A DNA stretch of 39,824 nucleotides, from NCBI GenBank assembly GCA_049999725.1, contig JBNGIS010002560.1:44835-84658 (forward strand), read 5' to 3'. The notes under the pieces are model-generated. The model saw only the letters and a program-made list of their open reading frames with translations, was not told where the DNA came from and made no database searches. Source of the stretch: Haplomitrium mnioides. Its lineage: Eukaryota > Marchantiophyta > Haplomitriopsida > Calobryales. Below, piece by piece: positions 30,011 to 39,824 of this stretch. Both the position numbers and the translations under genes were made by a program. Every line of letters starts with the position of its first letter. Position 1 is the first letter of the stretch.

Positions 30011-30538
30011 CTAGCAACGTTGGAAGGTGAGCCTCACATCTCGCTCACGGTTGCATGCTTTCCTGTACAATACAAAGTGGTCAATGAAAATCTTCAAGAA
30101 CTTCCTCAAGTAGTCGTGAAAGATATTCATCATCATTCTTTGGAAGGTGCCAGGTGCGTTATAGAGCCTGAAGGGCATCCTTCGAAAGGCAAACACTCCC
30201 CACTCACTGGTGAAAGCCAATTTTAGCTGATCCTCTTCCTTGATCCAAATTTGGTTGTATACGGAGTAGCCATCCATAAAGCTATACATCTCCTGCCCTA
30301 CTACCAGATCCAACACTCCATCAATAAATGGCAATGGGTAATGATCCTTCTTGGTTCCCTCATTCAATTTCCGGTAATCTTGGTAGACCCGAATCTTTTC
30401 CTTCTTGTCCAGCCCCACTTTCTTCAGCACTACTACTAACGGTGACACCCACTTGCTATTGAGAACAAGGTAGATAAACCCTACCTCCAACAATTTGTCA
30501 ATCTCTTCTTTTACTAGCAGAGAGAATCTAAGATTCAT
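30011..30538 (-). pseudogene. E4 reverse transcriptase
   Basis: A 175-codon open frame covering fingers and palm: SLLVKEEIDKLLEVGFIYLV, KKEKIRVYQDYRKLNEGTKK, DHYPLPFIDGVLDLVVG, WGVFAFRRMPFRLYNAPGTF and FLKIFIDHFVLYRKACNRER. The order and the 'MPF-L-NAP-TFQ' motif are Ty3 type. The active-site pair is Asp-His instead of Asp-Asp: the second codon is CAC (minus strand, 30077-30079), one base from GAC. Polymerase activity should therefore be lost even though the frame is open. The frame continues toward RNase H after 30011 with a break. Confidence 0.88.
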
Positions 30539-31010
30539 CTAATATTGACGTTGTCTGACTGGTACCGCTATTGGTTCCAGGTCGATGCGATGCTCTCCCA
30601 ATTCTCTCGGAACTCCCGTCAAATCTTCATGTCTCCAAGCAAACACATAGCTGAAGTTTGCAAGGGTCTCAACTTAGGCTCTCTCTTCATCCATAGGCAA
30701 CTCTGCCCCTACCAGGTTGGTCTCCTTGTACGACAACCTCCTTATATTGCGTTTCCCTTACTACTCCCACTTCATTCCTCCTACGGGGCTCATTTCCTCC
30801 CTGGGCTAGCTTTGTCTTGCTTCTTCCTTGATGGTGGAACTTCGACTACCCTTCTAAGTCAAGGTCCACCCTCTCCTTCTCTCCTAATGGTCCGCTCCCG
30901 TCCTCTGAACTGGATCCGGCTATTGCCCCTCCTATAAGGGCGATTTGTCCAATCTCCATGTCGGCCTCTCCCAACTGACTTTCTTTTGGTGCCTTGTCAT
31001 CCAACTGAAT

Positions 31011-31688
31011 CTAGTAGTGGTGCTCTATTCCAGTTTTATCTTCTGACCATTCAGTGTCATAATTTGCCTCAGGTTGCGTCTCCCCCTCGTGGGGTACTAC
31101 CCCATAATGGACCACTATCCTCTTTGGTCCAAATGTTAGAGTAGAGTTTCTCCAGTTGTGCGAGACTTGGGCACCATACAACCATGGTCTTCCAATCAGA
31201 ACTGGGTAAGGAGAAGGTCGTGTTGGCCGCATCACTAGATAATTCAATTTAAATTCCATGCCTCCGATGGTGGTGGGCGCTTGTATTAGGGCTCCCAGCA
31301 GCTTCACCCGCGATCTAATGGCTAGTCTTATGACTCAAGCAGTGCGTTGAAATTCCTTGAATCCTAACCTGTGTGCGGTCTCTTCAATCATGATGTTGAT
31401 CTCTGCTCTTCCATCCACTAGCACTAGTGACAGTGCACAACCTGCGATTTGGATATCAAGTTCTGGGGCACTCTTGTCTTCATAGACCAAGTTTATATCG
31501 ACTGTGGTGCCCACCCAGGGAAGGCGCCTCTGCCTCTTTGGCCCCATAAATAGGTCCCTCAACTGCCTTCTATATAACGGACTATCTCTAATCAGCTTTC
31601 CCACCATTGTTGTGACTGGACAATCTCGGACATCTTCTTGAATGTTGTACTCGGCAAACTTGGCCAACTTTATCGGAACTGCCACCAC
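31011..31688 (-). pseudogene. E4 aspartic protease and linker
   Basis: Two open pieces. 31335-31688 contains DINLVYEDKSAPELDIQIAG and LSLVLVDGRAEINIMIEETA then HRLGF. This fits the pepsin-like active site of Athila/Tat-type elements, where 'VDGG' replaces D-T/S-G; here it is DGR. 31011-31307 contains YPVLIGRPWLYGAQVSHNWR and ends the domain (the 'VL-GRPWL' motif). A stop and frame change separate them. The enzyme would mature gag-pol. Confidence 0.7.
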
Positions 31689-31798
31689 TTCCTTGCTCTT
31701 CTAAGACTCCTCTGAGGCATGTTGTCTCCAGACCTCCTCCCAAGTCTCCTTGGCTACGTTCCTCTCCTCTTCAGCATCCATGGCCTTCACTTGTCTTT

Positions 31799-33436
31799 TT
31801 AGCTCCTCTCGTTGCTTTGGGTGGAACTATTTGGGGTTGTCCCTCTTGTAATCCAACTTGCTGTCAGAGAGCAACTCGGGGTCCCTAGCCTTTCCACTCC
31901 ATGCCCCTTCCTCCGCTTTTCTTTTTTACGGTTTATGGCTTCCGCTCGTGTATTCACCCGATAGCAATCCTCGGATGGGGGCGGGTCGTAGCTTGGAAAC
32001 TCGGCTTCCTCCTCCTTATGTCCATACCCTGCTTCTGGCCTCCAGTCCAGCGTTATCAAATTCATTGCTGGTGGGGGTGGTGGGGGATTTGTGCCTGCTT
32101 TTGGGCCTAGCTTTGGTCTCTTGTTGAGCGGGAAATTCATTGCCATATGCCCCTCAGACTTACATTGGAAGCAGAGCGCAAAGGGAACCCTATTGTTTTG
32201 CTTCTGCGGCTCTATGCAATTCGGGGATATGTGACCTGGCTGCCCACAGTTCTAGTAGATCATGATGGTCATTTGGGGAGGCCTACCAGCCACCCAACCG
32301 CTAGGTTGCCCTACCCCTTGCCTTGTAGGTCTACTCAGGATTGTGCGAGGCCCACCGCTGACCTGGTATAGTGTCTTCGAGGCCTTTTTGGGCACATACT
32401 CAACCTCCTTATGTAGGTATTCTGGAGGCTCTTCCCTCACGTAGTGGATGGCTTGAGCCTCTACAGGGCACTCCAAAGGAGAGTGGCCATGCTGTTTACA
32501 CTTAACACACCAGACCCTACTCATCTAGTCGACCTTGGCTTTCTCTCTAGTTTTAGTCCTAGGAGGAGTATGTGCATGGCCCCCATTTTTGCAATTAACT
32601 CTTCCACCTTCTCATTCAACTTCCCACTTTCTCTCTCAGAGGATTCTGGTTCAGGTTCCTTGTTAGGAGTTCTCCTTAGTTGTTTTATTTTTCCTCTTGA
32701 TGATGAGTGCGCCAATCCTTCCAATCTCAGGCCTTCCTCCTCTTCTGTTCCTTCCCTTTTTTCTTTCTTTTGGTTGACTGGTTCTCATCTAAACTATTGG
32801 TGTCAGATTTCTTGTCACTTTCCGAGGTGGAGTCGGAACTCTTCTCTGACTCCTCCTCACTATTGGTCCCATCCGAAGAGTCCTCCAATCCATACTTAGT
32901 CTGTGTCTTCCTCCTTGAGCTCATGATAGAGGCTCTTATGTGGGACTGGGCAACACTCACTATAGCTTCTAAGGACTCGGGGTCGGCCTGCCATACCCAC
33001 ATCCCTATTTTCTTTGGTAAAGCCGCCAAGAACCACGAAGTCAGCATCCCATTTGTGGCCGGGGGTTCACCTTCCACGCCACCTTCTTGAATCTCTATAG
33101 GAATCTTCTCACTTATTCCTTTTTCTTCATCTGTAGCTGCCTCATCTTAATTAAGGCCTCTGTCTCCTCTCCTATCTGTCGGAACTTGGACAAGAACACA
33201 ACTTTAAATGCCTTCCAAAACCTCTTGATCTGATTTGGCAAGTCCTTGTATGACGGCTGTGCCTCTCCCTTCACGACTGCAGGTAGGATACCCAAATACA
33301 GGTGACTCTCTCTGTTGGCCATTACCTCATTCTCCAGGTCATCCAACCATACGTCAGAGTCATTCTTAGGCCGTTCTATATACGGCTTGTACTTGAACCT
33401 CCCTCGTAGTCCTAGAAGTGGTGTCGAGTGAGCCAT
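31799..33436 (-). pseudogene. E4 gag with three zinc-knuckle positions
   Basis: A likely start at 33436 (MAHSTPLLGLRGRFKYKP). Capsid-like blocks DVWLDDLENEVMANRES and IKRFWKAFKVVFLSKFR run to a stop at 33113. After stops and a frame change, NGMLTSWFLAALPKKIGMWV at 32727-33077 is the retrotransposon gag signature, followed by a Ser/Glu/Lys-rich linker. Three CCHC positions then follow: CVKCKQHGHSPLEC (start of the piece 32252-32524, intact), one near 32210-32255 ending NCGQPGHISPNC (first Cys lost, stop inside), and CFQCKSEGHMAMNF near 32130-32175 (last Cys is Phe). The C-terminus is Pro- and Lys-rich (GTNPPPPPPAMN). Several stops; no longer functional. Confidence 0.8.
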
Positions 33437-33621
33437 TACAACAGCAAGTATGGACAACTCTACCCACAGGTCGACACCTCCCTCCACTCTTCCTCAACTA
33501 GCTCACAACCGGATGCTCTGTTCCTCACAGCTTCTCACCCCTGCTCTGATGCGCCCTTGAGGTCCTATGTACAAGAGATGATAACTTGGTCCCAGGTTGG
33601 TATTAAGTTTTTGAGAACCTT

Positions 33622-33640
33622 GGCCCTCTTTCTAGCACCA
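33622..33640 (-). other. E4 primer binding site
   Basis: The plus strand ggccctctttctagcacca ends in CCA, eight bases from the LTR. The minus strand reads TGGTGCTAGAAAGAGGGCC, as expected for a site pairing with a tRNA 3' end. It is not the initiator-Met type seen in E1 and E2; I do not assign the tRNA. Confidence 0.65.
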
Positions 33641-34218
33641 AAAAACTATGTCACGCCTCTCTGTCTTGCCTTAGCTCAAATAGAGATTATTCCAACAAGA
33701 GAGGCACGACACAGTTTAACAAGGCCTTTTATGAGATGCCCTGGTCCTTGTTTTATCTCTTGTCCACGCTAATGGCTATGAGTTCTTTGACAGCGTGGCT
33801 TCTTCACACCAAATCCACAATCTACGGTCCTCTCTTTCTCTCCACACACACCCCAAGCCAAAGTAGGACCTGCTCAGATCTTGTCACTCATTCTTGCACT
33901 GAGACTACTTGCAATCATTCACATCTTTGCAATTTCAGAGGGAAAAGTACATACAAGACTACATCTACAAACTCAATGCAAATTCTACATTGAATCTATA
34001 CAGGGCCACCTACTCCAGCACCTACACTTCCTCCTCTATAGATCTATAGAGTCTCTAGCTCCTACTCAAAATTATGCCCAAGGCTATAGACGTATCTACA
34101 CTACTTACTTGATAGAATTATAGAGTGCCATTGATCAGCGACTTCCGATATCACTCGAGTCTACTCCATGACACTTCACACTTCAGCCCGCCCACTCACG
34201 CACGCATTCACTAGTTAG

Positions 34219-34224
34219 TTTATA
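34219..34224 (-). promoter_or_regulatory. E4 LTR TATA box (right copy)
   Basis: The minus strand TATAAACTA is conserved with the left LTR. As part of the 5' LTR it would be the one driving element transcription toward lower coordinates. Confidence 0.45.
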
Positions 34225-34974
34225 ACCTCCGTTGTAGAGGGGCTTGGATTCACTTCCGCAAGCTTGGAACAGGTCAGCTTAACTTCTACCTTTGGAGGAC
34301 AATCCTCACAATTGTTGAACACACTCCACCCGAGACCTCGACCGGATTATCTCCGCAGTTTGAGGGCACTAACACAGCCACCCCTTGCCTTCAATCTCCT
34401 TTTGAAATGGTAACAACAACACTCACGAGTCGAGGCCGAGTGCAGTTGCTTCTCCCTCAAGCAAGGATCCACCTCTAAACGCTGGTCCACCCTCCAGAAT
34501 GGGTTCACCTGGATTGCCCAAGCCTCTAGAGCCTCCTGCTCAACGATTCTCGGCACTCTTCTAGTCCACCTCCACTTCTTTGGCCCCTAAATGCAAGTCC
34601 ACTCGCTTCACCCCACGGATTGCAGAGCATACTCTCCGTCCCTCGCGATCCCCTTGCACAAGAGCTTCAATCACACCTTTGATCTCTCTCTTAGCCTCTA
34701 AATTTGCAATATCTGTCACAATGCATCTATGCACACAATTGTACACATCCACACTTCGTTCCTCTCACTGCTCGTCTCCATATTCAGAACTCGATCCCAA
34801 TGTGTGCCCTCCATGATCCCCCGCGCACCTATTTTCTCCCCTCGTCTTCCCACGCTCCCCCACTGTAGTAGGTGGAAAGGTTACTTCCCGTGGCAACACT
34901 TGTTCCAACCAGATCTGAAGTCAAAGGTAGGTTACGAGTTTTCAGGGGTGTGTTCCGAGATTTTTCGCGGACTA

Positions 34975-35108
34975 GTGAGTCTGAGGGAATTCGCGGAAAC
35001 CGAGTCCGAAGAACTCCGTGGAAACCAAGTAAGAAGAATCCTGCAGTACCGAGTCCGAAGAATCTCGGGGAATCAAGTTCGAAGAATCCCACGAAACCTG
35101 AGTCCAAA
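34975..35108. repeat. 24-bp minisatellite A, right LTR (5 units)
   Basis: Units near 34983, 35007, 35033, 35057 and 35081 with cores such as GAAGAATCCTGCAGTACC. Counterpart of 26410-26588. Confidence 0.8.
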
Positions 35109-35875
35109 GTTGACTTTTCCTCCGTAGGGCGCCGTCTGATGTTGTCTTCAACCTTGAAGTTGGACTGCCACGCTAACTTGGATCCGTGGTTGACCACGGA
35201 CCCGAGTTCGAAGAATCCAACAGATTGGTGAGTTGGAGAATACCTCTGACCTTGAGTCCAAAGTTGACTTTTCTCCGCAGAGCACCGTCCGTCGCCATTT
35301 TCAACCTTGAAGTTGGACTGCCACACTGACTAGGATCCGTAGTTGATCGCAGACCCAAGTCCAAAGAATCCAACGAAGTGGTGAGTCTGAAGAATCCCTC
35401 TGACCGTAAGTCCGAAGCTGACTTTTCTCCGCAGGGCGCCACCCACCGCCGTCTTCAACCTGGAAGTTGGACTGCCACGCTGACCTGGATCCGTAGTTGA
35501 CCGTGGACCTGAGTCATAAGTTGACTTTTCCTCCGTAGAGCGCCATCTTTAGGCTCGAAGTTGGACCGCCGCGCTGACATGAATCCGTGGTTGACCGCAG
35601 ACCCGAGTTCGAAAAATCCAACGGACTGGTGAGTACAAAGAATCCTTCAGACCCTAAGCCGTCATCTGCCGCTGCCTTCAAGCTAGAAGTTGGACAGTCG
35701 TGCTGATTGGGATCAGTAGTTGACCGCAGACTTGATCCTAAGGGTTCCTCGGATTGGTGAGTCTGAAGAATCCCATGGACCCCTGAGTTCAAAGTTGACT
35801 TTTCTCAGCAGGCCGTCATTCGCCACCGTCTTGAAACTGGAAGTTGGACCACCGCGCTGATCGAGATTAGAAGTT
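35109..35875. repeat. 130/154-bp tandem units, right LTR (~6 units)
   Basis: 'gttgacttttctcc' markers near 35111, 35265, 35419, 35522 and 35796. Spacings are 154, 154, 103 and 274 bp; the last is about two units, with the marker deleted near 35655. Confidence 0.8.
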
Positions 35876-36290
35876 GACCAAAGAACTCCGCATGTCCAAT
35901 TTTGAAGAACTCTGTGGATCCGAATCCGAAGAACTCTGTGGATCTGAAGTCTGAAGAACTCCATGGATTCGAAGTTTTAAGAACTCCGCGGATCCGAATT
36001 TGAAGAACTCTACGGATCCAAAGTCCAAAGAACTCCGCGGATCCTAATCCGAAGAACTCCGCAAACTCGAAGTCCGAAGAACTCTACAGATCCGAATCCG
36101 AAGAACTCCACGGATCCGAATCCGAAGAACTCCGCAGATCTTAATTTCAAATAACTCTGCAGAATCGAATCCAAAGAATTTCGCGAATCCGAATCCAAAC
36201 AACTTTGTGGATCGGAATTTCGAAGAACTCCACGGATCCAAATCCAAAGAACTCCGCGGATCTGAATACGAAGAACTCCTCGAATCCGAG
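35876..36290. repeat. 24-bp minisatellite B, right LTR (17 units)
   Basis: Seventeen units at 24-25 bp spacing from about 35880 to 36290, core GAAGAACTCCGCGGATCC. Counterpart of 27238-27455 (9 units). Confidence 0.9.
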
Positions 36291-36902
36291 GTTGACTTGA
36301 GGGTCCAAAGTTGGCTGTAGGTGATGGGCTCTTTCTGTGCATTCCTTCGTAACATACTCTGTCCTCCCCCTCTTCTGATCCTTCTTCGAACCATTCTCCA
36401 AGCAGTTTTTTCAGGAGTCCAAAAAGGATCCAGATCCTAGTGAGGCCCGCCAATGTCAAGGGAAATGGAGCGTCCCCTGATCCCAAGCTCGTCGCTGCCT
36501 CACGAGGATCATCGCACTAACCTTATGCTCCCAACCGTTGCACCTGAAAAGTTTACGATACAGCATTTCCCCTTACCTGTGGTCCCTTCCATCTACTACC
36601 GACCTTTGATTTCCGTCCCACACCTTTGGTCCTCTTCGTCCGGTCCCTGATCTTCCTACGCTCCCGATGTCGCCCTTCTTCCCACTTCCCTACTTATTAC
36701 CTCTCGCAAGTGTTCCGTTCTTCCTTGCCCTGGCCCCGACTCATGCCTTTCGATGATACTTGCATGACCTCTTCTGCTTGCCCCCAATCTGGAGAACCTC
36801 GACACTTTTGGAGTATCCCCACGCCTTAAAAGTCGAGAACTGGTTCAACGATGCTTCCAATTCCCTTATTTTTTTAGTAGTGCTCCAATTTGCTGGCTGA
36901 CA

Positions 36903-36907
36903 ATGGT
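36903..36907. repeat. E4 right target-site duplication
   Basis: atggt, one mismatch from gtggt at 25036-25040. Confidence 0.7.
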
Positions 36908-38099
36908 GTTTCAAAGGAGCACCTCACAAGTGAGGAGTCACAAGAGACTCCTTCTGTGGGGCAGAAGTGAAACTCTCTCGTTTCAATGAGTGTGTCAGCT
37001 AGTGGATGTGGTGAGAGCAACAAGAAGACGGTTGGGGACTAAGGGCAGCAAACAAGTGCTTTAGGTTCATGGCAGTTGGAGGAGCCATCTGATCTGAAGA
37101 CCAATAGATGAGATTGAGAGGAGGGCAGCTTGTGGGGGCAAGAGAAGGACCAAGGTGGTCAAGGGAGGACCTCGAGCCACCAGCAATCCAAGGGCAACAC
37201 CAACCAGAAAGAAGAACAATTGAGATCAAGCAAATTCCTGATGTCAAGAATTGGTAACACCGCACTAAGGTATCCTTTTGGTCTGTTATTGTGAAAGCTT
37301 TGGGTGTGCAGTTTTAGCATGTAGACAATCTGATTTCTGTAATAAAGTTAGGAAGAGCGTGTGAAAATACTCAAGACAACACTAGAGAGAGAGAGAGAGA
37401 GAGAGAGAGTAGGCTGTCATTTTATAGAATAGATTTGAAAGTCTATCTTGAGAAGTAGATTTCAGGATAGGAGAGAGGAAGAGTGAGGGCTAGGGACAAA
37501 TTTCAGCAATGGAAATCTGAAATCACAGATCAAGACCTAGTACCAAGGAGGGATGAGACCTATAATTCCTTTACTTCAAAGACCAACCACCTTCACATAG
37601 GTGTGCGCCAGAATAAAGTGGAGTAAAGCTCTTTTTTGGCCTCTCAAAACTCTAATCTAGACCTGAGACAGACTTGGACTAGACTGCAAGTGGATTAGAA
37701 AGCAAGGAGGAGTGCACAAACCTGAACCAAAACAATTCCAGCACCCTTCTTAACGCTAAACCGACAAAGGGTCGGTACCTCCCAACAAAAAGTATCCCAT
37801 AATTCCTTATTTCACATGCGGCAACGTGGGGTTCTTTCCTTAGCATAGCACCCTAGCAGCATGTCCGACATAAAATGTTTAGCGACCAGAAATGGATACA
37901 CCTATCAAAGTCCATTTAAGATTGCTGCCTTGAAGGTCCTTAGAAGGCTCACACCATGAACAATACACATTTGTCTTCAAACAATGGACACTATCATGTA
38001 CCTATAAAACCCAATTGCAACCCAACTGCACACTCCATCATGAAATTGCAACAACCCTCCCCACTACTATCGACTAGTACCCTCCACATGAATCCCATG
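36908..38099. other. uncharacterised flank right of E4
   Basis: No gene recognised. It lies downstream (minus strand) of the integrase fragment at 38100-38385, so it may include the 3' end and LTR of that older element, but no second LTR copy is in the window to prove it. Contains a GA microsatellite. Confidence 0.35.
37384..37409. repeat. GA microsatellite
   Basis: Thirteen uninterrupted AG dinucleotides. Confidence 0.95.
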
Positions 38100-38385
38100 C
38101 CTCAACTCTCCTCCTCCAAATAGAATATTTCTTTAATCGGTCACTATGCACTAGGTTGGCAATTTGGTCCGCATGTAGTGTTGTCAACTCCATTGAGCCA
38201 TTTGGGTGTATTCTTCAAAGGATGTAGGGTCCCATCCACTTGGTGTGTAGCTTCCCTTGAAAATACATGAATCTACTATTGTAGAGCATAATTAGGTCCC
38301 TCTTTTTGAGTTGGTGTGCCTTCAGCTTGCGATCATGTTGTATTTTGCTTTATTGTTGTTGATGCTCCAATTGGAAAAATGTGTA
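38100..38385 (-). pseudogene. integrase C-terminal fragment related to E4
   Basis: One minus-strand frame reads FQLEHQQQ, a stop, QHDRKLKAHQLKKRDLIMLY, NSRFMYFQGKLHTKWMGPYI, a stop, IHPNGSMELTTLHADQIANL and VHSDRLKKYSIW. The block order matches E4's integrase tail (GDLVLLYDNKF, FLGKLHTRWIGPF, YYDRLKRY), and only two stops occur in about 95 codons. The upstream core and RT are not found beyond 38385, so this is an isolated fragment of a sister element on the same strand as E4. Confidence 0.8.
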
Positions 38386-39824
38386 TTGTTTGTGGTGTGA
38401 GTGTGTTGGAGGCAACGGAACTCTCTTGTTTTTTATGTGGATAGAGTGTACTCAAGGCAGCCTTCCACCAGGGAAGTGAAGAAGGCCCATGTGTAAAAAA
38501 GGTTGTGTTGTTCTGTTCTGGTTTGTTTTGGGTTTTGTTGTGTATTTTGTTGTTGTATTTTGTCCCCAAATGTCATGAAAGGAGAGGGCAGCCCATGGAA
38601 TAGAAAGTTGGTGTTGTATTTGTGTTCTTGTCTGTGGGAGGTGTTGCAAGATGTAACAACTAGCGAGGGCAGCAATGTGTTACTTGTGTTAATGGCAATG
38701 AGAGTTGTTATGTTGAGGGATGAGGGGGTCTATTTGGATTGAGCCACTAGACCAGGTTCCAAGCTAGAACAAAAGAGTGTAAAGAAAGAAGAGTTGCGAG
38801 TGGTAGATAAAGGCAAGTACATGTGGAGACTTCTTGTAGGCTCACATCAAGAAACGAGAAAGGCAAGGGAAAAAAAAAAAGGGCAGCAACCTATCAAGGA
38901 AGTTATCTAGTAGGCCGTGATACCGAGTGAGTGCTCAAAGAGTGGTGGAGGCATGCCAATAGGGGGTTGCCAAAATTCAGGTTGCAAGTCTCGAATGTCG
39001 ATGGTGGAAGAGCCAACCTGATAGCAGTCTACCCTATCAACACATAGTTTGAAGAAAGCACAACAACAACAACCACCTCAAGGAAGGGATGTGTAAGGAC
39101 AAGGACAATCAAACAGGTGGGCTAATTGTGAGGTTTTTGCAAGAATGCTTTACAATTCAGCTAGGAGCTATGTTGGTCAACCTTTTTTGAATTTTGTGTT
39201 TAACTTGGCCTAGTACAACACTTTGAGCCCAGGATTGATCAACCTTGTGCACACAAGGGTGGCAAAGAGGGTCAAATCAATTTAAGGAGTCGTCGGGAGT
39301 CTGAAGAAAGAAAGTTTGTTTAGATCCATTGTAGGGTCGGCCCAGTTCAACGTAGGAAAGAGAAATTACTCGAGAAATCATTGACAAGATTTGGAGCAAA
39401 GGGCTTCGTCCTGTAAAATACTACAGCAAGACGTTAATTGCATCCTATAGAATTATGTGCCTTAGCCCTCATCCTACCCTTTTCTTGCACATTTCTCTTG
39501 TTATGCATCCTCTCTTATGTATCCTTTGTCTATATACTATGTTCTCTACTTTCTCTTGTTTTCTAATTTCCCACACAAATTTAGTATCTTATGAATTTTT
39601 CAATTAGTGTAAAGGTCATGAAGGGTGATCTATTCACCTTGCTCTATAGAGGTTCTGATTTTTACTTTTGTTCTATTTAAATCATTATTTTTATTAATAG
39701 ATTATACTTTTATATTATGTTTTATTCTATTATTAAGGGGGTACTTTTCTTCCCCTCTCCGATAGTCCTTGTAGTCTTATTGTTGAATCTATTGCATTTT
39801 ATTATTTTATATATATATATATAT
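38386..39824. other. uncharacterised region, AT-rich end
   Basis: No recognised gene. GT-rich low-complexity sequence occupies about 38500-38570 (repeats of tttgttgt). The last 250 bp is AT-rich and ends in an AT microsatellite (39809-39824) cut by the window edge. Confidence 0.4.
39809..39824. repeat. AT microsatellite at window edge
   Basis: At least eight AT dinucleotides running off the end. Confidence 0.9.

Larger units (their letters stand above)
25041..36902 (-). mobile_element. E4: Ty3/gypsy element with ~3-kb LTRs
   Basis: An 11.86-kb insertion on the minus strand. Both LTRs have TGTCACGCC and CTGACA ends. Inside are, from the 5' end, a PBS, gag, protease, RT, RNase H, integrase and a polypurine tract. 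LTR lengths are 3021 bp (left) and 3254 bp (right); sampled stretches look about 80% identical, mostly with C/T and G/A changes. Long LTRs, a DG-type protease active site and an integrase tail of the GKLHTRWIGPF type suggest the Athila/Tat branch; that placement is inference. Every coding region carries stops or lost catalytic residues. Confidence 0.9.
33649..36902 (-). repeat. E4 5' LTR (3.25 kb) with nested repeats
   Basis: Same architecture as the left LTR, with TGTCACGCC at 33649 and CTGACA at 36902. It is 233 bp longer, mostly because the 24-bp array B has 17 units against 9. The right-hand end 36290-36902 and the left-hand 1.3 kb are unique sequence. Confidence 0.9.

Noticed and set aside
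32444-32899. 151-codon plus-strand frame opposite E4 gag
   Set aside because: It is a shadow of the gag linker and zinc-knuckle region, which has clear family motifs on the minus strand.
36010-36486. 158-codon minus-strand frame rich in Phe-Gly and Arg-Ile repeats
   Set aside because: It comes from the 24-bp minisatellite (eight codons per unit, no stops in any frame), not from a selected gene.

Overview
This window looks like intergenic DNA from a land-plant nuclear genome. It is a graveyard of old, same-strand LTR retrotransposons, plus satellite and minisatellite arrays. I found no intact host gene, no rRNA or tRNA gene and no CRISPR array. Several features point to a plant: primer binding sites of the plant initiator-Met-tRNA type (TGGTATCAGAGC-like), a copia-type UBN2-like gag, Ty3 chromoviruses with chromodomains, and a long-LTR element resembling the Athila/Tat branch. 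Heavy decay (stops, frameshifts, many C/T and G/A differences between paired LTRs) would suit a slowly turning-over genome such as a gymnosperm or fern. That is inference only, and I cannot name the species.

Layout. 1-1.09 kb: uncharacterised. 1.09-3.48 kb: a tandem satellite whose ~137-bp unit is made of three diverged ~46-bp subunits. 3.5-5.7 kb: uncharacterised. 5739-9232: element E1, a Ty3 chromovirus on the minus strand that keeps both LTRs, PBS, gag, protease, integrase and chromodomain but has lost reverse transcriptase and RNase H. 9.2-11.6 kb: uncharacterised. 11.57-11.99 kb: a minisatellite whose ~27-bp units are themselves near-palindromes. About 13.35-15.07 kb: E2, the 5' half (LTR, PBS, gag, protease) of a related chromovirus. 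16058-20085: E5, a plus-strand copia-like, gag-only element with ~245-bp LTRs. 21077 to about 24055: E3, the 3' half (RT, RNase H, integrase, chromodomain, LTR) of a chromovirus close to E1. 25041-36902: E4, an 11.9-kb minus-strand Ty3 element with about 3.0- and 3.25-kb LTRs. Each E4 LTR carries a nested array of 24-bp and 130/154-bp repeats. 38.1-38.4 kb: an integrase C-terminal fragment related to E4, in the sequence E4 inserted into. The remainder is uncharacterised AT-rich or low-complexity DNA.

Function. Within each retroelement the parts are a conventional replication cassette: LTR promoter, tRNA primer site, gag, protease, RT/RNase H, integrase, polypurine tract, LTR. Every element is disabled by deletions, stops, frameshifts or lost catalytic residues, and none looks autonomous now. 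The most notable structures are the trimeric 137-bp satellite, the palindromic-unit minisatellite, and the nested repeat block inside the giant LTRs, whose copy number differs between the two LTRs of one insertion. Identity and copy-number statements come from reading by eye, not from computed alignments.
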